This document shows, piece by piece, positions 1 through 9,300 of a stretch of 33,641 bases of DNA (within the stretch, counting starts at the first letter, position 1; each line of letters opens with the position of its first letter). A program made the position numbers and the translations under genes. Origin of the DNA: Candidatus Fermentibacterota bacterium (lineage in GTDB: Bacteria > JAFGKV01); the NCBI GenBank assembly GCA_030620115.1, contig JAUXFG010000031.1:1-33641 (forward strand), in the 5' to 3' direction. Below the pieces are notes generated by a model. The model was not told where the DNA came from, did no database searches, and worked only from the letters and a program-made list of their open reading frames with translations.

Positions 1-482
1 ACCATGGCGCCGGCTCCGGGAGGGGAATGCTCCAGAATGTACTCCTCTGCGACATGGGTTTCGGCCCCCTTGATCTCCGAGGCATCCTTGAATACGACAC
101 CGCCCTCATCAATGACGAGATACGTCAGTGAATCGGCCTTCCCCGTCAAGAGAACGACATCCACGCCGGAGCCTTTGATCTTTGGCGCCAGGGTCCCGCC
201 ACAGTATGATTCACCAAATCCGCCGGTGACGGGGCTCTTGGTGTATGTCCCAAACCGTGAATGACTCCACATTCGCGTCCCGGTCACGGGCCCGGTGACA
301 ATGATGAAAACATTCTCTGGAGAAAGCGCGTCGGCCCCTTGGGGATTCTCCTTCATGAGGAGGTGGATCCCCAACCCCTTTCCCCCAAGAGTCCGTTTGA
401 GGACTTCATCGGGGATAGGCTCATATCCGAACTCCTCTGTGGAGAGATTGATCCTCAGCAGTCTATTGAAGAACCCTTTCAT
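1..482 (-). CDS. Tungsten-type aldehyde:ferredoxin oxidoreductase, N-terminal part
   Basis: This is the first 160 codons of a gene that runs off the left edge. Enzymes of the AOR family oxidise aldehydes to carboxylic acids (or the reverse) with ferredoxin, using a tungstopterin cofactor and a 4Fe-4S cluster in the cytoplasm of anaerobes. The visible part matches the family's N-terminal pterin-binding domain: GGKGLG near residue 33, LSPENVFI and TGPVTGT near residues 53-67, then a TKSPVTGGFG stretch and CGG. The cluster cysteines and the C-terminal domains lie outside the window. The ATG at 482 is chosen because GAGGAG precedes it at good spacing. It is followed on the same strand by the alcohol dehydrogenase, SDR and unknown genes upstream of it, suggesting an aldehyde/alcohol redox cluster. 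Substrate is not predictable from this fragment. Confidence 0.88.
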   Translation of the reverse strand, partial: MKGFFNRLLRINLSTEEFGYEPIPDEVLKRTLGGKGLGIHLLMKENPQGADALSPENVFIIVTGPVTGTRMWSHSRFGTYTKSPVTGGFGESYCGGTLAPKIKGSGVDVVLLTGKADSLTYLVIDEGGVVFKDASEIKGAETHVAEEYILEHSPPGAGAM

Positions 483-613
483 TTCACGTCTCCTCACATT
501 CGATACGGTTTTGCATCCGTTCCTGCATCAAGAAAACGGGATGTTTCAGGATAGGCCTGGCAGTGCCTTACGCTTTCGGAACCCTCCTTGCAATGACTGA
601 GGGCCAACCGGGG

Positions 614-687
614 GTCATCGCGAGCGACAGCGCGGCGATCTCAATGGGCGGATGAGATTGCTTCGTCGCTACCCTCCTCGCAATGAC
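614..687. repeat. Palindromic intergenic repeat, copy 1
   Basis: This 74-bp element begins GTCATCGCGAG and ends CTCGCAATGAC, so its ends are inverted copies and it can fold into a long imperfect hairpin. Three further copies lie in tandem at 30946-31196. The DNA just before it (about 536-600, containing a 'gatgtttcagga.aggcc' stretch and a half unit ending 'caatgactga') also matches the DNA before the tandem copies, so the two places share a larger composite repeat. Similar elements are scattered through many bacterial genomes. Confidence 0.8.
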
Positions 688-710
688 TGAGGGTGGAGCC
701 GCGGGTAGAA

Positions 711-1868
711 TCATTCAACCACGCCTTGGTAGGCCTTTCGATAGATGGATTCCGCACCTTCGAGATCAACGGTGCGCGGGTTATTATCCAGAAGGCGCTT
801 CACCTTCATGGCCGCCTCGGCCATGGAAGGGATGGCGGACTCGGGAATGCCGAACTCATGTATGCTTGAAGGTATGCCGCATCTCTCCGAGATCTCCCTG
901 ATCTTCAGGATTCCCTGTTTCGCCATCTCTTCGCGAGAGCCATGTGGGGGAATGCCTACGGCTTCGGCGATGTCCGCATATTTGTCTACGCAAGCGGGAA
1001 GATTGAAGTCCATGACAAAGGGCAGAAGCACTGAATTCGAGACCCCATGGGGAATCTTGAACTCCCCACCCAAGGGATAGGCCAGCGCATGTACGGCCGC
1101 AGTATTGACAGGGCCGAGACCAAGGCCACCGTAGAGGCTCCCCAAGGCCATGGCCGTTCGCGCTTCGAGGCTATCGCCTGAATGCACCGCGGTCTCCAAG
1201 TTCGCTGCAATCAGTCGTATTCCTGCAAGTGCGATATTATCGATTATGGGATGTGCATGCCGGTTGGTGTACTGCTCTATACAGTGTGTCATGGCATCCA
1301 TGCCGGTGGCTGCGGTGATGGCCGGAGGCAGTGTCAATGTAAGCTCAGGGTCAACGATGGCCACATCGGGGACCAGGAACGTGCTCACCATGCCCTTCTT
1401 CAGCTTGTGTTGGATATCGGTCAACACCGCAATAGGCGTCACCTCGCTCCCGGTGCCTGAGGTGGTGGACACAGTCACGAGCTTCACCTTCCTGGTCTTG
1501 ACCTTACCGATCCCAATGATCTCCTCAGCCCTCTGAGCGCCTGAAAAAAGAACCGCCACGAGTTTCGCAAGATCCATCGCGGATCCGCCGCCGACCCCGA
1601 CTACCGCATCCGGATCGAACGTACGTACCGGCTCCAGTAGCCGTTCCAAGGCCTCGAATGGTGGCTCAGGGACCACATCAGTAGAAACCTGCACTTCGAT
1701 CGATTGGCTCTTTAGCTCGCCAACAACAGGTTCGATCTTGGTCATAATTGGCGGATCAGAAAGGATAAAGACCCTTCGACAGCCACCAAGATGCTCCTTC
1801 AGTTTCTCCAACCTTCCCGAGCCGAATTCAATGACCGAAGGCCAATTGAGAGTGACATCTCCAATCAC
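711..1868 (-). CDS. Iron-containing alcohol dehydrogenase (group III)
   Basis: A 385-residue NAD(P)-dependent iron alcohol dehydrogenase that interconverts alcohols and aldehydes or ketones in the cytoplasm. The N-terminal dinucleotide domain carries GGGSAMDLAK at about 93-102, and the C-terminal helical domain supplies the usual metal ligands, readable as D191 and H195 (GMDAMTHC), H260 (AVHALAYPLGG) and H274 (KIPHGVSNS). Length is typical. An open frame extends upstream to an ATG at 1979, but that extra stretch is basic and unlike the family. The GTG at 1868 has AGGAGG five bases before it and puts the family's N-terminus in place. It lies between the aldehyde oxidoreductase and an SDR, consistent with a shared alcohol/aldehyde pathway. 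The exact substrate is unknown. Confidence 0.9.
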   Translation of the reverse strand: MIGDVTLNWPSVIEFGSGRLEKLKEHLGGCRRVFILSDPPIMTKIEPVVGELKSQSIEVQVSTDVVPEPPFEALERLLEPVRTFDPDAVVGVGGGSAMDLAKLVAVLFSGAQRAEEIIGIGKVKTRKVKLVTVSTTSGTGSEVTPIAVLTDIQHKLKKGMVSTFLVPDVAIVDPELTLTLPPAITAATGMDAMTHCIEQYTNRHAHPIIDNIALAGIRLIAANLETAVHSGDSLEARTAMALGSLYGGLGLGPVNTAAVHALAYPLGGEFKIPHGVSNSVLLPFVMDFNLPACVDKYADIAEAVGIPPHGSREEMAKQGILKIREISERCGIPSSIHEFGIPESAIPSMAEAAMKVKRLLDNNPRTVDLEGAESIYRKAYQGVVE

Positions 1869-1873
1869 GATTT

Positions 1874-1879
1874 CCTCCT
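1874..1879 (-). promoter_or_regulatory. Ribosome binding site deciding the ADH GTG start
   Basis: AGGAGG on the minus strand, five bases before the GTG at 1868. No comparable site precedes the upstream in-frame ATG at 1979. Confidence 0.75.
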
Positions 1880-1968
1880 TTCGACGCGCCAAAAAAAGCC
1901 TCCTTCTGGTCCTCAAGAACCAGGAAGCGACTTCCGAGCCTGGTAGCGCATATGGACCTATCCATTCC

Positions 1969-2058
1969 AAAGGGTTCAAGATTCAGGGTTCAGGGTTGCC
2001 TTTTCTTGCGGGCATTCTCTAACCCGAACCCCTGAACCTCTTAACCCATGAACGGTCA
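1969..2058. repeat. TTCAGGG-type intergenic repeat, copy 1
   Basis: The gap between the ADH start and the SDR stop is built from repeated short words (GGTTCA, TTCAGGG) on the left and their complements (AACCCCTGAACC, AACCCATGAAC) on the right, so it can fold back on itself. Related tracts occur at about 2900-2927 and 16645-16715. No gene is visible in it. Confidence 0.55.
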
Positions 2059-2078
2059 TCTGCCCCACTCATCACTCG

Positions 2079-2870
2079 TCAGAATATTCCCTTTATGAAT
2101 CCTCCGTCCACCTGCAGGGCAATTCCTGTGATGTATGAAGCACCTTCGGATGCAAGAAAAGCCACCGCCTTGGCAAACTCATCCGGTGTGCCAAGTCTAC
2201 CCATTGGAATAGACCCCTCGATCTTCTCGTAGAAATCCTTTATCGTACCATTCCCGCGTTCCTGGAACGCCCTTGCGAGCTCGTCGACTCGCTCCGTCTT
2301 GGTGTAGCCTGGGCAGATTGCGTTTACCGTAATCCCGTGGCTGGCAACTTGATTCGACAAGGATTTCGAGAACCCCAGAACACCGGCTCGGGCGGTGTTG
2401 GAAAGGATTAGGGCATCGATCGGCTGCTTTGCCGATACCGAAGTCATGTTGATGATCCTTCCCCATTTCTTTTCCCTCATCAACGGGATGACCGCATTAC
2501 AGAGCGTCACCGTACTCAAGAGGTTGAGCCCAATGGCGTCCGCGTAATCGGTTGTGCTGAAATCGGCCGCCAAACCCGCAGGGGGGCCGCCGGCATTGCA
2601 GACCAGTATCTCCACGGTCCCAAGCTGCTTCCCCACCTCCTCCACCAGTGTCCGGGCGTGTTCCCTGTCACTCACATCAGCGAGAAATGCGACAACCTGC
2701 CCTCCGGTCTCGGCCGTGATTTCATCTCTCGCCCTGAAAAGCCTCTCTCTGTTCCTGGCACAGATGGCAACCCGCGCGCCCTCCTTGGATAACTCTCGTG
2801 CCACCGCTTTCCCAAGACCTCTGCTGGAGGCTGCAACCAGCGCAATCCTCCCCTTGATGCCCAAATCCAT
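2079..2870 (-). CDS. Atypical short-chain dehydrogenase/reductase
   Basis: A 263-residue SDR-fold protein with one Rossmann domain. The cofactor glycine motif is AASSRGLG at 13-20 rather than TGxxxGIG, followed by CNAGGPP at about 91-97 and a C-terminal ASYITGIALQVDGG strand typical of 3-oxoacyl-ACP-reductase-like members. The catalytic Ser is kept (S144) but the positions of the Tyr and Lys hold S157 and R161 (in SNTARAG), so the classical proton relay is missing. From memory, a recognised SDR subgroup shares the 'ASSxGLG', 'NAGGPP' and 'SNxxRAG' signatures and is often annotated as a reductase without proof. AAGGAG precedes the ATG. It lies between the ADH and an unknown gene on the same strand. 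An oxidoreductase role is plausible but not assured. Confidence 0.85.
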   Translation of the reverse strand: MDLGIKGRIALVAASSRGLGKAVARELSKEGARVAICARNRERLFRARDEITAETGGQVVAFLADVSDREHARTLVEEVGKQLGTVEILVCNAGGPPAGLAADFSTTDYADAIGLNLLSTVTLCNAVIPLMREKKWGRIINMTSVSAKQPIDALILSNTARAGVLGFSKSLSNQVASHGITVNAICPGYTKTERVDELARAFQERGNGTIKDFYEKIEGSIPMGRLGTPDEFAKAVAFLASEGASYITGIALQVDGGFIKGIF

Positions 2871-2942
2871 TCATTCTCTCCTTGATGTGTGTAATCGTAC
2901 ATGTTCAGGGGTTCAGAGTTCAGGAAAAAGCTCGATCCATCG

Positions 2943-4178
2943 CTATCCGCGGTAGGAGATCCCTGCGAATTCGGTTTCGTACCCCATTCTCATGATCTCC
3001 TTGGCATCCTTGTCACAGCGCACGCATTTGTGGTAAATCACATCGCCGATGAGCGCCGCCTTCTCCTTCCTTTCCTCGTCTGAGAGGAAGTACGCCCCCA
3101 TGGTATCCAGGGGACGAGACTCCCCGTCGCTTTCGTACTTGATGGTGATATTTCGCCCCGCATCGAGCACCTTGTGGGCACTCTTCGTCCAGTTGAAATC
3201 CTCCATGCCGAGATCCGGGTTGATCCTGAGATGAGCGGCCAGCGAGATCCCGGGAATCCCCGAGGCCTCAAGCTCCCGGCTGCACTGAATAAAGGTTTCG
3301 GCCGTGGCTGCGTTACCGATGTTTACCTCGTACAGGGGTGTAGTACCGTCGTCGCGCAGGAACTCTTTCACGATGTTGAGGAGCATCCGGAATAGGATGG
3401 TGTTCTGGGTCGAGAGCAACATGGATATCTTGAATTGAAGATTCGGGATCTCTCTGGCATAGTAACATGCGCCTACAATGGTCGACCAGCTCGGATTCAG
3501 GAAGAAATCGGCGCCTGTAGTGATGGCGGCCCTGGTGACCCCATCAAGATAGACGAGGTGGTTATTGTTGCCGATCTCCACGCCACCGAGATTACCGAAC
3601 GGCGTGCCCATGTTCTTCAGGAGGATCTGACTCAGCCCGTTTCCTAGATCCTTCCTTTCAAAGCGCTCTCCCGTCACGTTCTCGACTCTCGAGAAGCGCT
3701 CTTCAGTAAGGGGGGTTCCGAGGAGATTCGTGGTACAAAACTTACTGGCGCCCATGATATTCTCGGCCATGGCCAGAGTTGCCAGGAGATCGCCGCTATA
3801 GACGTATGCATCGGTCAACCCCACCACGGAGATCATCTCACTGGGGAAGAGTACATCTCCATTCTCCGCCAATCTTCGCATGCAATCCAGCGTGACATAG
3901 GCTCCCTGAAAACCGGAAACCTGGGTGGTGCAGACGGCTCTCCGACTCACGGAGATCTGGTTTTTCTCGAGATAATCCTCCACCTTGGGAAACTTGGCCG
4001 CATAAGTTTCCGCTTGCTCCAGCATCCCCCCAAAGCCCTTATCGCCGGCGATCTTCTTCCTGGTCTCGTACACCCGCATCGACGCAATCCGCTTGGAGAT
4101 TCCATCAGGTCCCCCGTAGGAATCCAACAAGCCATCCAATGCCTTGAGATCGCGATCGCTCAACAGCTTAAAATGCAT
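2943..4178 (-). CDS. Uncharacterised 411-residue cytoplasmic protein
   Basis: I do not recognise this protein. It has no signal peptide or membrane segment, is of even composition, and is well started (AAGGAGGAGAGG just before the ATG). It is rich in GxP, GN and Asn/Thr loop motifs between regular strands and helices, for example GTPFGNLGG near 215 and NIGNAATAET near 287, which gives the look of an alpha/beta enzyme; a barrel fold is only a guess. Near the C-terminus a CVRC pair (C385, C388) after a His could bind metal or form a disulfide. It is the first gene of a minus-strand series leading into SDR, iron ADH and AOR, with gaps of about 72-230 bases holding repeats, so joint expression is possible. 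A role in aldehyde or alcohol conversion is inferred from position only. Confidence 0.75.
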   Translation of the reverse strand: MHFKLLSDRDLKALDGLLDSYGGPDGISKRIASMRVYETRKKIAGDKGFGGMLEQAETYAAKFPKVEDYLEKNQISVSRRAVCTTQVSGFQGAYVTLDCMRRLAENGDVLFPSEMISVVGLTDAYVYSGDLLATLAMAENIMGASKFCTTNLLGTPLTEERFSRVENVTGERFERKDLGNGLSQILLKNMGTPFGNLGGVEIGNNNHLVYLDGVTRAAITTGADFFLNPSWSTIVGACYYAREIPNLQFKISMLLSTQNTILFRMLLNIVKEFLRDDGTTPLYEVNIGNAATAETFIQCSRELEASGIPGISLAAHLRINPDLGMEDFNWTKSAHKVLDAGRNITIKYESDGESRPLDTMGAYFLSDEERKEKAALIGDVIYHKCVRCDKDAKEIMRMGYETEFAGISYRG

Positions 4179-4637
4179 TCCTCTCCTCCTTATGGTATGT
4201 GTTCAAAGGTTCCTCTCCGCATTGGCAGAGCTGAAGCTCGTCGCACACGGCCAGAAGACCATGAACCCGGCCTCGCAATGAACGTTTTCCTTGGCCGGAA
4301 AACATCGGGCACCCCTCCCCTACTGTCAACATCCAGAGAGCTTGGATTGGGAGATGGGGGAATGGGGGAAGAATCTGGAATCTGTCAATCTAGGGGGGAG
4401 GGATAAGAGAGCGTTCAGCGTTTAGATGACGGAGAAGGATGTAGGAGAGATTCTTCGCTTCCGCTCAGAATGACAGAAGTTGGAAACAGAGTGATGTGCT
4501 ACTGTATGTCATTCTGAGGGAGTGGAGCGACCGAAGAATCTGGGGGGAGGGGGAGTATTGTGCTGGAATCGGGATGAGAGACGAACACACCAGCGACCAA
4601 CCGAATAAGGATACTCCGACGCTGCACGAGCACGAAT
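4179..4637. other. Gene-free interval with an inverted repeat pair
   Basis: No credible gene is seen here. The interval starts with a short GTTCAAAGGTTC tract near 4200 and holds a facing pair of repeats at 4448-4541, described separately. The short open frames on either strand have no ribosome site and no protein-like composition. Confidence 0.5.
4448..4541. repeat. Facing pair of AGATTCTTCG...AATGACA repeats
   Basis: The left arm (4448-4475) starts AGATTCTTCG and ends GAATGACA. The right arm (4507-4541) is its inverted counterpart, starting TGTCATTCTGAG and ending CGAAGAATCT. About 31 bases separate them. The arms are imperfect in the middle. This type of 'tgtcattctgag...gaagaatct' unit is a common dispersed intergenic repeat in bacteria. 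Confidence 0.7.
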
Positions 4638-4786
4638 AAATCTCCACTAAATAGAAGATTTTGCAAAACTATCAGATTTTGGCCCAAACAGCGAGATTAT
4701 GCACGGCGATTCACCCAATAGGCGGATCTTGGGCATACTCATCCGTGACATTCACGATCCTACAAGTTGCGGCAGGAAGAACGAGT

Positions 4787-5853
4787 TTAGACGATCAGGC
4801 ACAAGAGCTGATCTGCCATCAGAGCAAGTATCCCAAACATCAGATGGGCCATGATTTTTGCGTGGCCTCGCACCCGAACCATCCTCCCACCGAACTCGTC
4901 TTTCAACCGCCCGAATCCTCTCTCTGCGGTACTACGTTCTCTATACCGTAGCTTCTTGGCTGGGTCCAGCTCTTTCTTCTCGCTTCCTCTTGGATTGTGA
5001 TCTGTGATCGCCTTGGCATCATACGCCGAATCCATCACCTCGTACAGAATGGTGTCCAGTCGTTCATTGCTCATCTCTGCCAATGGAATCGCTACTTGGC
5101 CGTCGTGTAATGAGGCCGAGGTGAGAATACAGCTGATAGGGATGCCTCCGTCTGACCAGTCTACGTGGAGTTTGTACCCATTCCATGACTCTGAATACCC
5201 CTTGCTGTTCTTCTTACTCCCTCGATCACACACCTTGGGCAGATCATCCAGCATCTCCTGCAAGGGCATCCCAGCTGCCTGACGTTCCAGTCGAGTCGGT
5301 GGCGGGGGAGGTGGCTCTTCCCCCTTCTTCGGACGTCCAGGTTTGCGCTTTGGCCTGGCTGCTTCCTCCTTCTTGGGCTTCTTCGCCCTCTTCTCCCGTG
5401 CCTCTATTTTGGTGCCGTCTCGGGAGATGTGACATACGATCCTTGACCCCAGGTACATCTTTATGGTCGCCGCATGAACCCTCTGAGGCAACTCGCTCAT
5501 CGCGAATTCTGCAAACGCACGTGAGAACACTGATTCGCTCGGAATCTCCATTCCTTCTCCCAGCCGCATATACGCCGCAGATTCGGGGATGACTCCAATT
5601 GTTCTATCAAGGCGCGCGTCGTCCCAAGGGTGTACACGGACTTGGCAACAAAGGCCCGCACAATGGCTTGACGATCTTTCCGTGGTCGCCCGGGGAGGCC
5701 ACACACCGGCACTGGAACAAACTCCTCCATGCGAATGATCTCAAGAATAGCAATAAGCTTTTGCTGCTTTGCAGTTAGTTGATCCAATACTTCGGCAAGT
5801 TCAGGGAAAAGAGTTCCTTGAATCCTTGCCCATATCTGTGATAGATGTTCCAT
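4787..5853 (-). pseudogene. Frameshifted IS4/IS5-superfamily DDE transposase
   Basis: Two overlapping minus-strand frames together give a transposase of about 355 residues. The first starts at the ATG at 5853 (GGAGGTGA eight bases upstream) and carries the N-terminal domain ending LRRICGWE. The second continues from IPSESVFSRAF to a stop at 4787. The shift lies near 5555; no classical slippery heptamer is visible in register, so a mutation is likelier than programmed frameshifting. Catalytic signatures are otherwise intact: DGTKIEA for the first Asp, VMDSAYDAK for the second, and a textbook Y-x2-R-x3-E-x6-K motif in YRERSTAERGFGRLK. A Lys/Pro-rich linker with a run of prolines sits after the first Asp. 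Terminal repeats flank it. Relationship to IS1182-like elements is from memory; the family assignment is moderate. Confidence 0.82.
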
Positions 5854-6363
5854 TAAGTCACCTCCGGTTACTTCTGATATACAGACAGAAGGTGATACTA
5901 TAACAACTTCTTCATCATTTAGCAAAGAATTTATTAGCTAATTCACGCATTATCAGCGTTATTATGCTTTTGCTTTGTCAAACTATCATTTCCTCGGTAG
6001 GCCGCGACCATCATCCGACTCCAATCATGCCTCTCTCCTCGCAAAACCATCCTCGCGGAGGGGTTTTGCAAGTGGCTCCATCCATAGATTTACTAGAGAT
6101 TTAGAAGAAAAACGAAATTACGGGGAGCTCATGAGCTATTGAGCCCTTCGACTTCTCTCAGGACAGGCCGAGAAGCTGATGAGCAGGGATGCGATGTGAG
6201 AAGTCCGGGTTGACCGGTCTCGCTCTCCGTGCCCCATTCAGTATCCCGATTCTTGCGGGAACAGTCGCGCCAGGCAAGTGGGATCGAATCCCTTGTATCA
6301 TGATCCACTGAGCACCTTATTGAATAGAAGTTATAGCCTATTCCTAGGAGGCCGTTCAGCACC
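5854..6363. other. IS right flank and leader of the SNF2 gene
   Basis: No gene is seen. The first part is the outer end of the IS with a hairpin (6041-6069) and the terminal repeat (to 6103). Next comes a 'gcccttcgac...caggacaggcc' intergenic repeat (about 6145-6171, also near 30870) and a GTGAGAAGTCCGGGT word at 6196-6210. The last bases form the SNF2 leader: AGGAGG at 6346-6351 stands 12 bases before the ATG at 6364, rather far but the only candidate. Promoter words are weak (a TATAGC at 6332 without a good -35). Confidence 0.5.
6041..6069. repeat. Hairpin at the IS right end
   Basis: Stem GCAAAACC / GGTTTTGC, extended after a two-base bulge by CCTC / GAGG around a GCG loop. It lies just inside the right terminal repeat and no T-run follows, so it may be part of the IS end structure rather than a terminator. 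Confidence 0.6.
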
Positions 6364-9300
6364 ATGAAGAAGAGGCGGAAGAAAGGCAAACCACTCTCCC
6401 GGTTGGCGGAATGGGACGTGTTCGAGCAGGAGCTGCGAGAAATTATCGGCACCGAATATCGAGACGAGCAGGGCAAGCTCATCAAGAAAGCCGGGGAGTT
6501 CCCGACGGAGGCAGTTCTGAAGTCGATCGGAAAATACGATCTGGCGAAAACCATCTCCAGATATCACGGTGGTTACCCCGCAACAAGAAAGCGCTTCGGC
6601 TTCCCCGCCCTGCAAAGACCACCTGGATTCTGGAAGGACTTCTCAAATGTTGAACGCGAGCTGCGTGAGATCATTGATCGAGAGGTAACAGACTCCTTAG
6701 GCAAGATCATCAAACCGCGCGGAGAATTCCCCAGCATGAGCGCGCTGCAAGCGGTTCGGAGATGGAGTCTCGTGGGGGCTATTGCCAGATATCATGGGGG
6801 CATGGACGAGGTTCGTCGCAGGATGGGGTTCCCACCGGTGTCACATCTCCGGGGATATTGGAAGGACTGGGAGAAGGTCGAGCGTGAACTGAGATCCCTT
6901 ATCGAGCGCGAGACAAGGGATGAGGCCGGGAAGATAGAGAAAAGAGTCGGAGAGTTTCCGTTGGGCGCCGTGATCCGCGCTTTCGGGGAGAAGGGATTGC
7001 TGAATGGGATTCACACCTATCACGGAGGATTGTCTGCGGCCAGGCGACGTATGGGTTTCAAGGACGGATCGAGACCGCCACGCTATTGGAAGGATTTCAA
7101 GGACCTTGAAGCGCAGCTTCGCGGTATCATTGCCGACGAACTGCGGGATGAAGACGGGAAGGTAATGAAAGCCGAGGGGGAGTTTCCCAGCGCAGGGATG
7201 CTGAGCAGAATCGGGCAGTCGGCACTGGTGGGAGCGATGCGACGTCACGGCGGCATACATGCCGTGAGGAAACGAATGGGTTTCGAGTCTACAAAATGGA
7301 GGGTCGGCTACTGGAGACAGCTCGAAAACGTCAAGACAGAGCTACGCAAGATCATTGGATCCGAGCTGCGTGACCGGAACGGAAACCCGATCAAGAAAGC
7401 CGGGGAGTTTCCCACTGAGGCCATCTTGAAGGAGCAGGGACTCACCGGGATGGTTGCTGCGATTCAACAGCATCATGGAGGTATGCCGACGGTTAGACGT
7501 GCCATGGGCTTTGAGCTGGCGAAGTATAGCCCTGGGCGGTGGCGCGACCTAAGCAGTATTGATCGCGAACTCCGAGCCGTGATAGAAGCCGAGCTTACCG
7601 ATGCGGATGGGAAAACAGTCAAGGCGGCAGGCGAATTCCCAACTCACTCGCACCTCCTGAAAGCAGGAAGAGGAGACCTAGAAAGCGCGCTAAGCCGTCA
7701 CGGAGGAATTGCTTCATTCAGAGACCGGTTGGGCTTCCCGCCCTCAAGAAGTCCCGATGACGATTTGACGAAATTCGAGAATCTTGAACGCAAACTCCGA
7801 GAAGTCATTGCAGGAGAGCTCCGCGGCAAAGATGATGCCCTGATAAAGCGACCAGGCGACTTCCCCACTGCGGGCAGACTGAAAGCCGCCGGCAGGCATG
7901 ATCTGTTGTCTGCGATGTCCAGGCATTTCGGAGGGATGTCAACTGTGCGGGAACGAATGGGGTTCAAACCATCGAGACGGCATCATGGGTATTGGAAGGA
8001 ATTTGCGAACGTCGAGGGGAAATTGATCGAGATCATGGAGAGCGACTGTCGCGATGCCGACGGCAACCTGCTTAGGGTACGGGGCACATTTCCGGGGCCG
8101 AAGGAACTCATGAGAACAGGGAACTCGAGTCTACTCGCAGCCATCAACCGCCACCACGGGGGCATGGTGGCGGTAAGGGCGCGGATTGAGATCACACCGA
8201 TCAAGGGGGATCGGGGCTACTGGAAGGAGTTTGCGAACGTCGAGAAGGAGCTCATCCAGATCATCCGGAATGAGCAGAGAAATGAGCAGGACAATGTTGC
8301 TAAGGAGGCTGGTGAGTTTCCCACGTACGGAGAGTTGCTGAGGATGGGTCGAGGAGACCTGCTCTCGGCCATGCAGGTCCACCACGGCGGGCATCGGGCG
8401 GTGAAGGCGAAGATGGGCTTTTCTCCGGATATGCCCGAGGAAGCGGTGAGCGCCTTTGTGAGGAAGCTCAGGACAGTTGAGGGAGCGGAAGAGCTGGCGC
8501 GCTGTCCGGACCTGTCGGCTGTGGACAAGGCTGATGTTCTTGTTGCGCAGAATCGAGATGTCTTCCTGAGCCCGGCATATGTGGAGTATGCATTGCGGAA
8601 GCTGGAGGATATGCCGTCTTTTTCCCCATACGTGGAAGGAGAGCCGTGGCGGAGGGGGCAGTATCAGACGCATGAGCATTTCGATCAACTGGTCCGCCGG
8701 CGCCCGGACCTCTTCGCCCGGCCCGAACTGCTCGCACTGCTCATCCGCAAACTGGAGAATGTCTACTTCCGCCGCTTCCACGACGCTCCCCAAGAGACGC
8801 TGGCTGAACTAAGGCAGCGTGGCCAAGACGCCGGGCTACTGGCCGAGGCGTATGCCGAAGTGAATGGGAATCTGCGGAAGATGCAGCTGCTCAGAATACC
8901 GGATGCGGTGAGACGAATCAGAAACCCGCATTGGTTTGATGGCAGTGGGTTGGAGCAGATGGTGCTCTTTCCATCCCTGCATCAGAAGCGAGGGATCCTC
9001 AGAATTTTGGAACAGAAACGCGTTCTCATCGCGGATGAGATGGGGACGGGGAAGACGGCCCAGGCGATCTTGGCGAATCTGCTGCTTGCGGAGCGGTTGG
9101 GGAAGAAGATTCGGACCTTGGTGATCTGCCCGAGCTCGGTGATCTCCTGGTGGCGGGAGAAGATAGATGAGTACTGTGAGAACGTCTCAGCCAAAGATGT
9201 GGTAATTCTGGCCGGCGGTGGGTGGCGGCGCGGAGCCATTGAACGGGCGCAAGAGGGAGCCGAGTTCGTGTTGATCAACTACGACTTGCTGTCAAGACAA

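Larger units (their letters stand above)
4638..6103 (-). mobile_element. Decayed IS element (IS4/IS5/IS1182-like)
   Basis: The proposed ends are AAATCTCCACTAAAT at 4638-4652 and, inverted at 6089-6103, AAATCTCTAGTAAAT: 13 of 15 bases agree. A second block, TTGCAAAAC, follows inside each end (4661-4669 and, inverted, near 6064-6072). Between them is one minus-strand transposase gene with a frameshift. Target duplications were not found, so the exact boundaries are uncertain. The same end sequence recurs as a perfect head-to-head palindrome at 13829-13864. Confidence 0.6.

Noticed and set aside
4-554. Plus-strand open frames at the left edge
   Set aside because: They are shadows of the minus-strand aldehyde oxidoreductase gene, which has the family motifs and a ribosome site.
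5545-5565. Programmed -1 frameshift in the transposase
   Set aside because: No in-register X-XXY-YYZ heptamer is visible at the join; a simple indel explains it.
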